DNA of 64,000 bases. Source: Ascidia mentula (taxonomy: Eukaryota > Chordata > Ascidiacea > Phlebobranchia > Ascidiidae). The DNA is taken from NCBI GenBank assembly GCA_947561715.1, contig OX387197.1, positions 12,707,001 to 12,771,000 of the forward strand, given 5' to 3'. Under the pieces are notes generated by a model. The model did no database searches and was not told the origin of the DNA. It was given only the letters and a program-made list of their open reading frames with translations. Position 1 is the stretch's first letter. Each line of letters opens with the position of its first letter. The position numbers and the translations under genes are program-made. Positions 25,701 through 39,300 of the stretch are shown here, piece by piece.

Positions 25701-28700
25701 GTGGAAAACGCTGATACTCCAGTATTGAGTTTGCGGTTGCACAACGTATGTAACTATGCGCTTTCAGCACTTGTCCATTTTGCAGTATATGACTTTTCGA
25801 TAAAAAATATTTTTTTTCAGTACAAGCTTTATTATACAGTGGAAAACGCTGATACTCCAGTATTGCGTTTGCGGTTGCACAACGTATGTAACTATGCGAT
25901 TTCAGCACTTGTCCATTTTGCAGTATATGACTTTTCGATCAAACATATTTTTTTTTCAGTACAAGCTTTATTATACAGTGGAAAACGCTGATACTCCAGT
26001 ACTGAGTTTGCGGTTGCACAACGTATGTAACTATGCGATTTCAGCACTTGTCCATTTTGCAGTATATGACTTTTCGATAAAAATTTTTTTTTTTTTAGTA
26101 CAAGCTTTATTATACAGTGGAAAACGCTGATACTCCAGTACTAAGTTTGCGGTTGCACAACGTATGTAACTATGCGATTTCAGCACTTGTCCATTTTGCA
26201 GTATATGACTTTTCGATAAAACATATTTTTTTTTCAGTACAAGCTTTATTATACAGTGGAAAACGCTGATACTCCAGTACTGAGTTTGCGGTTGCACAAC
26301 GTATGTAACTATGCGATTTCAGCACTTGTCCATTTTGCAGTATATGACTTTTCGATAAAAATTTTTTTTTTTTTAGTACAAGCTTTATTATACAGTGGAA
26401 AACGCTGATACTCCAGTACTAAGTTTGCGGTTGCACAACGTATGTAACTATGCGATTTCAGCACTTGTCCATTTTGCAGTATATGACTTTTCGATAAAAA
26501 ATATTTTTTTTCAGTACAAGCTTTATTATACAGTGGAAAACGCTGATACTCCAGTATTGCGTTTGCGGTTGCACAACGTATGTAACTATGCGCTTTCAGC
26601 ACTTGTCCATTTTGCAGTATATGACTTTTCGATAAAAAATATTTTTTTTCACTACAAGCTTTATTATACAGTGGAAAACGCTGATACTCCAGTATTGAGT
26701 TTGCGGTTGCACAACGTATGTAACTATGCGATTTCAGCACTTGTCCATTTTGCAGTACATGACTTTTCGATAAAAAATATTTTTTTTCAGTACAAGCTTT
26801 ATTATACAGTGGAAAACGCTGATACTCCAGTATTGAGTTTGCGGTTGCACAACGTATGTAACTATGCGATTTCAGCACTTGTCCATTTTGCAGTATATGA
26901 CTTTTCGATAAAAAATATTTTTTTTCAGTACAAGCTTTATTATACAGTGGAAAACGCTGATACTCCAGTATTGAGTTTGCGGTTGCACAATGTATGTAAC
27001 TATGCGCTTTCAGCACTTGTCCATTTTGCAGTACATAACTTTTCGATAAAAAATATTTTTTTTCAGTACAAGCTTTATTATACAGTGGAAAACGCTGATA
27101 CTCCAGTACTGAGTTTGCGGTTGCACAGCGTATGTAACCATGAGATTTCAGCACTTGTCCATTTTGCAGCATACGACTTTTCGATAAAAAATATTTTTTT
27201 TCAGTACAAGCTTTATTATACAGTGGAAAACGCTGATACTCCAGTATTGAGTTTGCGGTTGCACAACGTATGTAACTATGCGATTTCAGCACTTGTCCAT
27301 TTTGCAGTATATGACTTTTCGATAAAACATATTTTTTTTCAGTACAAGCTTTATTATACAGTGAAAAACGCTGATACTCCAGTATTGAGTTTGCGGTTGC
27401 ACAACGTATGTAACTATGCGATTTCAGCACTTGTCCATTTTGCAGTATATGACTTTTCGATAAAAAATATTTTTTTTCAGTACAAGCTTTATTATACAGT
27501 GGAAAACGCTGATACTCCAGTATTGAGTTTGCGGTTGCACAACGTATGTAACTATGCGATTTCAGCACTTGTCCATTTTGCAGTATATGACTTTTCGATA
27601 AAAAATATTTTTTTTCAGTACAAGCTTTATTATACAGTGGAAAACGCTGATACTCCAGTATTGAGTTTGCGGTTGCACAACGTATGTAACTATGCGCTTT
27701 CAGCACTTGTCCATTTTGCAGTATATGACTTTTCGATAAAAAATATTTTTTTTCAGTACAAGCTTTATTATACAGTGGAAAACGCTGATACTCCAGTATT
27801 GAGTTTGCGGTTGCACAATGTATGTAACTATGCGCTTTCAGCACTTGTCCATTTTGCAGTACATAACTTTTCGATAAAAAATATTTTTTTTCAGTACAAG
27901 CTTTATTATACAGTGGAAAACGCTGATATTCCAGTACTGAGTTTGCGGTTGCACAACGTATGTAACCATGAGATTTCAGCACTTGTCCATTTTGCAGCAT
28001 ACGACTTTTCGATAAAAAATATTTTTTTTCAGTACAAGCTTTATTATACAGTGGAAAACGCTGATACTCCAGTATTGCGTTTGCGGTTGCACAACGTATG
28101 TAACTATGCGCTTTCAGCACTTGTCCATTTTGCAGTATATGACTTTTCGACAAAAAATATTTTTTTTCAGTACAAGCTTTATTATACAGTGGAAAACGCT
28201 GATACTCCAGTATTGTGTTTGCGGTTGCACAACGTATGTAACTATGCGCTTTCAGCACTTGTCCATTTTGCAGTACATAACTTTTCGATAAAAAATATTT
28301 TTTTTCAGTACAAGCTTTATTATACAGTGGAAAACGCTGATACTCCAGTATTGCGTTTGCGGTTGCACAACGTATGTAACTATGCGATTTCAGCACTTGT
28401 CCATTTTGCAGTATATGACTTTTCGATAAAAAATATTTTTTTTCAGTACAAGCTTTATTATACAGTGGAAAACGCTGATACTCCAGTATTGCGTTTGCGG
28501 TTGCACAACGTATGTAACTATGCGATTTCAGCACTTGTCCATTTTGCAGTATATGACTTTTCGATAAAAAATATTTTTTTTCAGTACAAGCTTTATTATA
28601 CAGTGGAAAACGCTGATACTCCAGTATTGCGTTTGCGGTTGCACAACGTATGTAACTATGCGATTTCAGCACTTGTCCATTTTGCAGTATATGACTTTTC

Positions 28701-30114
28701 GATAAAAAATATTTTTTTTCAGTACAAGCTTTATTATACAGTGGAAAAAGCTGATACTCCAGTATTGCGTTTGCGGTTGCACAACGTATGTAACTATGCG
28801 CTTTCAGCACTTGTCCATTTTGCAGTATATGACTTTTCGATAAAAAATATTTTTTTTCAGTACAAGCTTTATTATACAGTGGAAAACGCTGATACTCCAG
28901 TATTGCGTTTGCGGTTGCACAACGTATGTAACTATGCGATTTCAGCACTTGTCCATTTTGCAGTATATGACTTTTCGATAAAAAATATTTTTTTTCAGTA
29001 CAAGCTTTATTATACAGTGGAAAACGCTGATACTCCAGTATTGCGTTTGCGGTTGCACAACGTATGTAACTATGCGATTTCAGCACTTGTCCATTTTGCA
29101 GTATATGACTTTTCGATAAAAAATATTTTTTTTCAGTACAAGCTTTATTATACAGTGGAAAACGCTGATACTCCAGTATTGCGTTTGCGGTTGCACAACG
29201 TATGTAACTATGCGCTTTCAGCACTTGTCCATTTTGCAGTATATGACTTTTCGATAAAAATTATTTTTTTTCAGTACAAGCTTTATTATACAGTGGAAAA
29301 CGCTGATACTCCAGTACTAAGTTTGCGGTTGCACAACGTATGTAACTATGCGATTTCAGCACTTGTCCATTTTGCAGTATATGACTTTTCGATAAAAAAT
29401 ATTTTTTTTCAGTACAAGCTTTATTATACAGTGGAAAACGCTGATACTCCAGTATTGAGTTTGCGGTTGCACAACGTATGTAACTATGCGATTTCAGCAC
29501 TTGTCCATTTTGCAGTATATGACTTTTCGATAAAACATATTTTTTTTTCAGTACAAGCTTTATTATACAGTGGAAAACGCTGATACTCCAGTACTGAGTT
29601 TGCGGTTGCACAACGTATGTAACTATGCGATTTCAGCACTTGTCCATTTTGCAGTATATGACTTTTCGATAAAAATTTTTTTTTTTTTAGTACAAGCTTT
29701 ATTATACAGTGGAAAACGCTGATACTCCAGTACTAAGTTTGCGGTTGCACAACGTATGTAACTATGCGATTTCAGCACTTGTCCATTTTGCAGTATATGA
29801 CTTTTCGATAAAAAATATTTTTTTTCAGTACAAGCTTTATTATACAGTGGAAAACGCTGATACTCCAGTATTGAGTTTGCGGTTGCACAACGTATGTAAC
29901 TATGCGATTTCAGCACTTGTCCATTTTGCAGTATATGACTTTTCGATAAAACATATTTTTTTTCAGTACAAGCTTTATTATACAGTGGAAAACGCTGATA
30001 CTCCAGTATTGCGTTTGCGGTTGCACAACGTATGTAACTATGCGATTTCAGCACTTGTCCATTTTGCAGTACATAACTTTTCGATAAAAAATATTTTTTT
30101 TCAGTACAAGCTTT

Positions 30115-33100
30115 ATTATACTGTGGAAAACGCTGATACTCCAGTACTGAGTTTGCGGTTGCACAACGTATGTAACCATGAGATTTCAGCACTTGTCCAT
30201 TTTGCAGCATACGACTTTTCGATAAAAAATATTTTTTTTCAGTACAAGCTTTATTATACAGTGGAAAACGCTGATACTCCAGTATTGCGTTTGCGGTTGC
30301 ACAACGTATGTAACTATGCGATTTCAGCACTTGTCCATTTTGCAGTATATGACTTTTCGATAAAAAATATTTTTTTTCAGTACAAGCTTTATTATACAGT
30401 GGAAAACGCTGATACTCCAGTATTGCGTTTGCGGTTGCACAACGTATGTAACTATGCGATTTCAGCACTTGTCCATTTTGCAGTATATGACTTTTCGATA
30501 AAAAATATTTTTTTTCAGTACAAGCTTTATTATACAGTGGAAAACGCTGATACTCCAGTATTGAGTTTGCGGTTGCACAACGTATGTAACTATGCGATTT
30601 CAGCACTTGTCCATTTTGCAGTATATGACTTTTCGATAAAAAATATTTTTTTTCAGTACAAGCTTTATTATACAGTGGAAAACGCTGATACTCCAGTATT
30701 GAGTTTGCGGTTGCACAACGTATGTAACTATGCGCTTTCAGCACTTGTCCATTTTGCAGTATATGACTTTTCGATAAAAAATATTTTTTCTCAGTACAAG
30801 CTTTATTATACAGTGGAAAACGCTGATACTCCAGTATTGAGTTTGCGGTTGCACAATGTATGTAACTATGCGCTTTCAGCACTTGTCCATTTTGCAGTAT
30901 ATGACTTTTCGATAAAACATATTTTTTTTTCAGTACAAGCTTTATTATACAGTGGAAAACGCTGATACTCCAGTACTGAGTTTGCGGTTGCACAACGTAT
31001 GTAACTATGCGATTTCAGCACTTGTCCATTTTGCAGTATATGACTTTTCGATAAAAAATATTTTTTTTCAGTACAAGCTTTATTATACAGTGGAAAACGT
31101 TGATACTCCAGTATTGCGTTTGCGGTTGCACAACGTATGTAACTATGCGCTTTCAGCATTTGTCCATTTTGCAGTATATGACTTTTCGATAAAAAATATT
31201 TTTTTTCAGTACAAGCTTTATTATACAGTGGAAAACGCTGATACTCCAGTACTAAGTTTGCGGTTGCACAACGTATGTAACTATGCGATTTCAGCACTTG
31301 TCCATTTTGCAGTATATGACTTTTCGATAAAAAATATTTTTTTTCAGTACAAGCTTTATTATACAGTGGAAAACGCTGATACTCCAGTATTGAGTTTGCG
31401 GTTGCACAACGTATGTAACTATGCGCTTTCAGCACTTGTCCATTTTGCAGTATATGACTTTTCGATAAAAAATATTTTTTTTCAGTACAAGCTTTATTAT
31501 ACAGTGGAAAACGCTGATACTCCAGTATTGCGTTTGCGGTTGCACAACGTATGTAACTATGCGATTTCAGCACTTGTCCATTTTGCAGTATATGACTTTT
31601 CGATCAAACATATTTTTTTTTCAGTACAAGCTTTATTATACAGTGGAAAACGCTGATACTCCAGTACTGAGTTTGCGGTTGCACAACGTATGTAACTATG
31701 CGATTTCAGCACTTGTCCATTTTGCAGTATATGACTTTTCGATAAAAATTTTTTTTTTTTTAGTACAAGCTTTATTATACAGTGGAAAACGCTGATACTC
31801 CAGTACTAAGTTTGCGGTTGCACAACGTATGTAACTATGCGATTTCAGCACTTGTCCATTTTGCAGTATATGACTTTTCGATAAAACATATTTTTTTTTC
31901 AGTACAAGCTTTATTATACAGTGGAAAACGCTGATACTCCAGTACTGAGTTTGCGGTTGCACAACGTATGTAACTATGCGATTTCAGCACTTGTCCATTT
32001 TGCAGTATATGACTTTTCGATAAAAATTTTTTTTTTTTTAGTACAAGCTTTATTATACAGTGGAAAACGCTGATACTCCAGTACTAAGTTTGCGGTTGCA
32101 CAACGTATGTAACTATGCGATTTCAGCACTTGTCCATTTTGCAGTATATGACTTTTCGATAAAAAATATTTTTTTTCAGTACAAGCTTTATTATACAGTG
32201 GAAAACGCTGATACTCCAGTATTGCGTTTGCGGTTGCACAACGTATGTAACTATGCGCTTTCAGCACTTGTCCATTTTGCAGTATATGACTTTTCGATAA
32301 AAAATATTTTTTTTCACTACAAGCTTTATTATACAGTGGAAAACGCTGATACTCCAGTATTGAGTTTGCGGTTGCACAACGTATGTAACTATGCGATTTC
32401 AGCACTTGTCCATTTTGCAGTACATGACTTTTCGATAAAAAATATTTTTTTTCAGTACAAGCTTTATTATACAGTGGAAAACGCTGATACTCCAGTATTG
32501 AGTTTGCGGTTGCACAACGTATGTAACTATGCGATTTCAGCACTTGTCCATTTTGCAGTATATGACTTTTCGATAAAAAATATTTTTTTTCAGTACAAGC
32601 TTTATTATACAGTGGAAAACGCTGATACTCCAGTATTGAGTTTGCGGTTGCACAATGTATGTAACTATGCGCTTTCAGCACTTGTCCATTTTGCAGTACA
32701 TAACTTTTCGATAAAAAATATTTTTTTTCAGTACAAGCTTTATTATACAGTGGAAAACGCTGATACTCCAGTACTGAGTTTGCGGTTGCACAGCGTATGT
32801 AACCATGAGATTTCAGCACTTGTCCATTTTGCAGCATACGACTTTTCGATAAAAAATATTTTTTTTCAGTACAAGCTTTATTATACAGTGGAAAACGCTG
32901 ATACTCCAGTATTGAGTTTGCGGTTGCACAACGTATGTAACTATGCGATTTCAGCACTTGTCCATTTTGCAGTATATGACTTTTCGATAAAACATATTTT
33001 TTTTCAGTACAAGCTTTATTATACAGTGAAAAACGCTGATACTCCAGTATTGAGTTTGCGGTTGCACAACGTATGTAACTATGCGATTTCAGCACTTGTC

Positions 33101-34545
33101 CATTTTGCAGTATATGACTTTTCGATAAAAAATATTTTTTTTCAGTACAAGCTTTATTATACAGTGGAAAACGCTGATACTCCAGTATTGAGTTTGCGGT
33201 TGCACAACGTATGTAACTATGCGATTTCAGCACTTGTCCATTTTGCAGTATATGACTTTTCGATAAAAAATATTTTTTTTCAGTACAAGCTTTATTATAC
33301 AGTGGAAAACGCTGATACTCCAGTATTGAGTTTGCGGTTGCACAACGTATGTAACTATGCGCTTTCAGCACTTGTCCATTTTGCAGTATATGACTTTTCG
33401 ATAAAAAATATTTTTTTTCAGTACAAGCTTTATTATACAGTGGAAAACGCTGATACTCCAGTATTGAGTTTGCGGTTGCACAATGTATGTAACTATGCGC
33501 TTTCAGCACTTGTCCATTTTGCAGTACATAACTTTTCGATAAAAAATATTTTTTTTCAGTACAAGCTTTATTATACAGTGGAAAACGCTGATATTCCAGT
33601 ACTGAGTTTGCGGTTGCACAACGTATGTAACCATGAGATTTCAGCACTTGTCCATTTTGCAGCATACGACTTTTCGATAAAAAATATTTTTTTTCAGTAC
33701 AAGCTTTATTATACAGTGGAAAACGCTGATACTCCAGTATTGCGTTTGCGGTTGCACAACGTATGTAACTATGCGCTTTCAGCACTTGTCCATTTTGCAG
33801 TATATGACTTTTCGACAAAAAATATTTTTTTTCAGTACAAGCTTTATTATACAGTGGAAAACGCTGATACTCCAGTATTGTGTTTGCGGTTGCACAACGT
33901 ATGTAACTATGCGCTTTCAGCACTTGTCCATTTTGCAGTACATAACTTTTCGATAAAAAATATTTTTTTTCAGTACAAGCTTTATTATACAGTGGAAAAC
34001 GCTGATACTCCAGTATTGCGTTTGCGGTTGCACAACGTATGTAACTATGCGATTTCAGCACTTGTCCATTTTGCAGTATATGACTTTTCGATAAAAAATA
34101 TTTTTTTTCAGTACAAGCTTTATTATACAGTGGAAAACGCTGATACTCCAGTATTGCGTTTGCGGTTGCACAACGTATGTAACTATGCGATTTCAGCACT
34201 TGTCCATTTTGCAGTATATGACTTTTCGATAAAAAATATTTTTTTTCAGTACAAGCTTTATTATACAGTGGAAAACGCTGATACTCCAGTATTGCGTTTG
34301 CGGTTGCACAACGTATGTAACTATGCGATTTCAGCACTTGTCCATTTTGCAGTATATGACTTTTCGATAAAAAATATTTTTTTTCAGTACAAGCTTTATT
34401 ATACAGTGGAAAAAGCTGATACTCCAGTATTGCGTTTGCGGTTGCACAACGTATGTAACTATGCGCTTTCAGCACTTGTCCATTTTGCAGTATATGACTT
34501 TTCGATAAAAAATATTTTTTTTCAGTACAAGCTTTATTATACAGT
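30115..34545 (+). repeat. Near-identical copy of about 24450-28880 (offset 5665)
   Basis: Boundaries 25287, 25894 and 26395 recur at 30952, 31559 and 32060. Rare marks shared at this offset include GATCAAAC (25939 and 31604), CACAGCGT (27124 and 32789), GTGAAAAAC (27361 and 33026) and GGAAAAAGC (28742 and 34407). A private difference is AACGTTGATAC near 31098. Homology ends where the first copy switches into ATTGCG monomers leading to the AAAAATTAT block. Confidence 0.85.
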
Positions 34546-34915
34546 GGAAAACGCTGATACTCCAGTACTGAGTTTGCGGTTGCACAACGTATGTAACTAT
34601 GCGATTTCAGCACTTGTCCATTTTGCAGTATATGACTTTTCGATAAAACATATTTTTTTTTCAGTACAAGCTTTATTATACAGTGGAAAACGCTGATACT
34701 CCAGTACTGAGTTTGCGGTTGCACAACGTATGTAACTATGCGATTTCAGCACTTGTCCATTTTGCAGTATATGACTTTTCGATAAAAAATATTTTTTTTC
34801 AGTACAAGCTTTATTATACAGTGGAAAACGCTGATACTCCAGTATTGCGTTTGCGGTTGCACAACGTATGTAACTATGCGCTTTCAGCACTTGTCCATTT
34901 TGCAGTATATGACTT

Positions 34916-35032
34916 TTCGATAAAAAATATTTTTTTTCAGTACAAGCTTTATTATACAGTGGAAAACGCTGATACTCCAGTACTATGTAACTATGCGATT
35001 TCAGCACTTGTCCATTTTGCAGTATATGACTT
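34916..35032 (+). repeat. 117-bp short monomer 6
   Basis: First of three in cycle V; equivalent to copy 4 at offset 12532. Confidence 0.96.
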
Positions 35033-35170
35033 TTCGATAAAAAATATTTTTTTTCAGTACAAGCTTTATTATACAGTGGAAAACGCTGATACTCCAGTAT
35101 TGCGTTTGCGGTTGCACAACGTATGTAACTATGCGCTTTCAGCACTTGTCCATTTTGCAGTATATGACTT

Positions 35171-35287
35171 TTCGATAAAAAATATTTTTTTTCAGTACAA
35201 GCTTTATTATACAGTGGAAAACGCTGATACTCCAGTACTATGTAACTATGCGATTTCAGCACTTGTCCATTTTGCAGTATATGACTT
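35171..35287 (+). repeat. 117-bp short monomer 7
   Basis: Second of three in cycle V, 255 bases after copy 6 and followed by attaag. Confidence 0.96.
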
Positions 35288-35563
35288 TTCGATAAAAAAT
35301 ATTTTTTTTCAGTACAAGCTTTATTATACAGTGGAAAACGCTGATACTCCAGTATTAAGTTTGCGGTTGCACAACGTATGTAACTATGCGATTTCAGCAC
35401 TTGTCCATTTTGCAGTATATGACTTTTCGATAAAAAATATTTTTTTTCAGTACAAGCTTTATTATACAGTGGAAAACGCTGATACTCCAGTATTGAGTTT
35501 GCGGTTGCACAACGTATGTAACTATGCGCTTTCAGCACTTGTCCATTTTGCAGTATATGACTT

Positions 35564-35680
35564 TTCGATAAAAAATATTTTTTTTCAGTACAAGCTTTAT
35601 TATACAGTGGAAAACGCTGATACTCCAGTACTATGTAACTATGCGATTTCAGCACTTGTCCATTTTGCAGTATATGACTT
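35564..35680 (+). repeat. 117-bp short monomer 8
   Basis: Third in cycle V. Unusually it follows an attgag/gcgc monomer rather than attgcg/gcgc, marking a rearranged junction. Confidence 0.96.
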
Positions 35681-36233
35681 TTCGATAAAAAATATTTTTT
35701 TTCAGTACAAGCTTTATTATACAGTGGAAAACGCTGATACTCCAGTATTGCGTTTGCGGTTGCACAACGTATGTAACTATGCGCTTTCAGCACTTGTCCA
35801 TTTTGCAGTATATGACTTTTCGATAAAAAATATTTTTTTTCAGTACAAGCTTTATTATACAGTGGAAAACGCTGATACTCCAGTACTGAGTTTGCGGTTG
35901 CACAACGTATGTAACTATGCGATTTCAGCACTTGTCCATTTTGCAGTATATGACTTTTCGATAAAACATATTTTTTTTTCAGTACAAGCTTTATTATACA
36001 GTGGAAAACGCTGATACTCCAGTACTGAGTTTGCGGTTGCACAACGTATGTAACTATGCGATTTCAGCACTTGTCCATTTTGCAGTATATGACTTTTCGA
36101 TAAAAAATATTTTTTTTCAGTACAAGCTTTATTATACAGTGGAAAACGCTGATACTCCAGTATTGCGTTTGCGGTTGCACAACGTATGTAACTATGCGCT
36201 TTCAGCACTTGTCCATTTTGCAGTATATGACTT

Positions 36234-36350
36234 TTCGATAAAAAATATTTTTTTTCAGTACAAGCTTTATTATACAGTGGAAAACGCTGATACTCCAGTA
36301 CTATGTAACTATGCGATTTCAGCACTTGTCCATTTTGCAGTATATGACTT
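36234..36350 (+). repeat. 117-bp short monomer 9
   Basis: First of a pair in cycle VI; its right end is immediately left of the segment that copies window position 1. Confidence 0.96.
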
Positions 36351-39300
36351 TTCGATAAAAAATATTTTTTTTCAGTACAAGCTTTATTATACAGTGGAAA
36401 ACGCTGATACTCCAGTATTGCGTTTGCGGTTGCACAACGTATGTAACTATGCGCTTTCAGCACTTGTCCATTTTGCAGTATATGACTTTTCGATAAAAAA
36501 TATTTTTTTTCAGTACAAGCTTTATTATACAGTGGAAAACGCTGATACTCCAGTACTATGTAACTATGCGATTTCAGCACTTGTCCATTTTGCAGTATAT
36601 GACTTTTCGATAAAAAATATTTTTTTTCAGTACAAGCTTTATTATACAGTGGAAAACGCTGATACTCCAGTATTAAGTTTGCGGTTGCACAACGTATGTA
36701 ACTATGCGATTTCAGCACTTGTCCATTTTGCAGTATATGACTTTTCGATAAAAAATATTTTTTTTCAGTACAAGCTTTATTATACAGTGGAAAACGCTGA
36801 TACTCCAGTATTGAGTTTGCGGTTGCACAACGTATGTAACTATGCGCTTTCAGCACTTGTCCATTTTGCAGTATATGACTTTTCGATAAAAAATATTTTT
36901 TTTCAGTACAAGCTTTATTATACAGTGGAAAACGCTGATACTCCAGTATTGAGTTTGCGGTTGCACAACGTATGTAACTATGCGCTTTCAGCACTTGTCC
37001 ATTTTGCAGTATATGACTTTTCGATAAAACATATTTTTTTTTCAGTACAAGCTTTATTATACAGTGGAAAACGCTGATACTCCAGTACTGAGTTTGCGGT
37101 TGCACAACGTATGTAACTATGCGATTTCAGCACTTGTCCATTTTGCAGTATATGACTTTTCGATAAAAAATATTTTTTTTCAGTACAAGCTTTATTATAC
37201 AGTGGAAAACGCTGATACTCCAGTATTGCGTTTGCGGTTGCACAACGTATGTAACTATGCGCTTTCAGCACTTGTCCATTTTGCAGTATATGACTTTTCG
37301 ATAAAAATTATTTTTTTTCAGTACAAGCTTTATTATACAGTGGAAAACGCTGATACTCCAGTACTAAGTTTGCGGTTGCACAACGTATGTAACTATGCGA
37401 TTTCAGCACTTGTCCATTTTGCAGTATATGACTTTTCGATAAAAAATATTTTTTTTCAGTACAAGCTTTATTATACAGTGGAAAACGCTGATACTCCAGT
37501 ATTGAGTTTGCGGTTGCACAACGTATGTAACTATGCGATTTCAGCACTTGTCCATTTTGCAGTATATGACTTTTCGATAAAACATATTTTTTTTTCAGTA
37601 CAAGCTTTATTATACAGTGGAAAACGCTGATACTCCAGTACTGAGTTTGCGGTTGCACAACGTATGTAACTATGCGATTTCAGCACTTGTCCATTTTGCA
37701 GTATATGACTTTTCGATAAAAATTTTTTTTTTTTTAGTACAAGCTTTATTATACAGTGGAAAACGCTGATACTCCAGTACTAAGTTTGCGGTTGCACAAC
37801 GTATGTAACTATGCGATTTCAGCACTTGTCCATTTTGCAGTATATGACTTTTCGATAAAAAATATTTTTTTTCAGTACAAGCTTTATTATACAGTGGAAA
37901 ACGCTGATACTCCAGTATTGAGTTTGCGGTTGCACAACGTATGTAACTATGCGATTTCAGCACTTGTCCATTTTGCAGTATATGACTTTTCGATAAAACA
38001 TATTTTTTTTCAGTACAAGCTTTATTATACAGTGGAAAACGCTGATACTCCAGTATTGCGTTTGCGGTTGCACAACGTATGTAACTATGCGATTTCAGCA
38101 CTTGTCCATTTTGCAGTACATAACTTTTCGATAAAAAATATTTTTTTTCAGTACAAGCTTTATTATACTGTGGAAAACGCTGATACTCCAGTACTGAGTT
38201 TGCGGTTGCACAACGTATGTAACCATGAGATTTCAGCACTTGTCCATTTTGCAGCATACGACTTTTCGATAAAAAATATTTTTTTTCAGTACAAGCTTTA
38301 TTATACAGTGGAAAACGCTGATACTCCAGTATTGCGTTTGCGGTTGCACAACGTATGTAACTATGCGATTTCAGCACTTGTCCATTTTGCAGTATATGAC
38401 TTTTCGATAAAAAATATTTTTTTTCAGTACAAGCTTTATTATACAGTGGAAAACGCTGATACTCCAGTATTGCGTTTGCGGTTGCACAACGTATGTAACT
38501 ATGCGATTTCAGCACTTGTCCATTTTGCAGTATATGACTTTTCGATAAAAAATATTTTTTTTCAGTACAAGCTTTATTATACAGTGGAAAACGCTGATAC
38601 TCCAGTATTGAGTTTGCGGTTGCACAACGTATGTAACTATGCGATTTCAGCACTTGTCCATTTTGCAGTATATGACTTTTCGATAAAAAATATTTTTTTT
38701 CAGTACAAGCTTTATTATACAGTGGAAAACGCTGATACTCCAGTATTGAGTTTGCGGTTGCACAACGTATGTAACTATGCGCTTTCAGCACTTGTCCATT
38801 TTGCAGTATATGACTTTTCGATAAAAAATATTTTTTCTCAGTACAAGCTTTATTATACAGTGGAAAACGCTGATACTCCAGTATTGAGTTTGCGGTTGCA
38901 CAATGTATGTAACTATGCGCTTTCAGCACTTGTCCATTTTGCAGTATATGACTTTTCGATAAAACATATTTTTTTTTCAGTACAAGCTTTATTATACAGT
39001 GGAAAACGCTGATACTCCAGTACTGAGTTTGCGGTTGCACAACGTATGTAACTATGCGATTTCAGCACTTGTCCATTTTGCAGTATATGACTTTTCGATA
39101 AAAAATATTTTTTTTCAGTACAAGCTTTATTATACAGTGGAAAACGCTGATACTCCAGTATTGCGTTTGCGGTTGCACAACGTATGTAACTATGCGCTTT
39201 CAGCATTTGTCCATTTTGCAGTATATGACTTTTCGATAAAAAATATTTTTTTTCAGTACAAGCTTTATTATACAGTGGAAAACGCTGATACTCCAGTACT

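Larger units (their letters stand above)
22151..34682 (+). repeat. Higher-order cycle IV (double length, internal duplication)
   Basis: The cassette carries two 117-bp monomers (22151-23227), followed by 23214-23780, an A5T13 monomer (23873), a ten-monomer run (23906-25300), a five-monomer block (25287-25991), two A5T13 monomers (26084, 26357) and a 23-monomer run (26395-29583). The end of that run changes from the expected 3-prime end of a cycle into the AAAAATTAT block (29258) without passing through a 117-bp cassette. The whole sequence then starts again: A5T13 (29666), 29709-30965, 30952-31656, two A5T13 (31746, 32017) and a 19-monomer run (32060-34696). The second half matches the first at offset 5665. 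Confidence 0.85.
34683..36000 (+). repeat. Higher-order cycle V (cassette only, three short monomers)
   Basis: This 1318-base stretch is a 117-bp cassette that returns directly to another cassette at 36001 without the remaining roughly 6 kb of a cycle. It holds three 117-bp monomers (34916, 35171, 35564) alternating with attgcg/gcgc monomers, and ends with an actgag/gcga monomer and the T9 linker. It resembles cycle IV's opening at offset 12532 for its first two-thirds and then jumps, which fits an unequal exchange between two cassettes. Confidence 0.82.
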
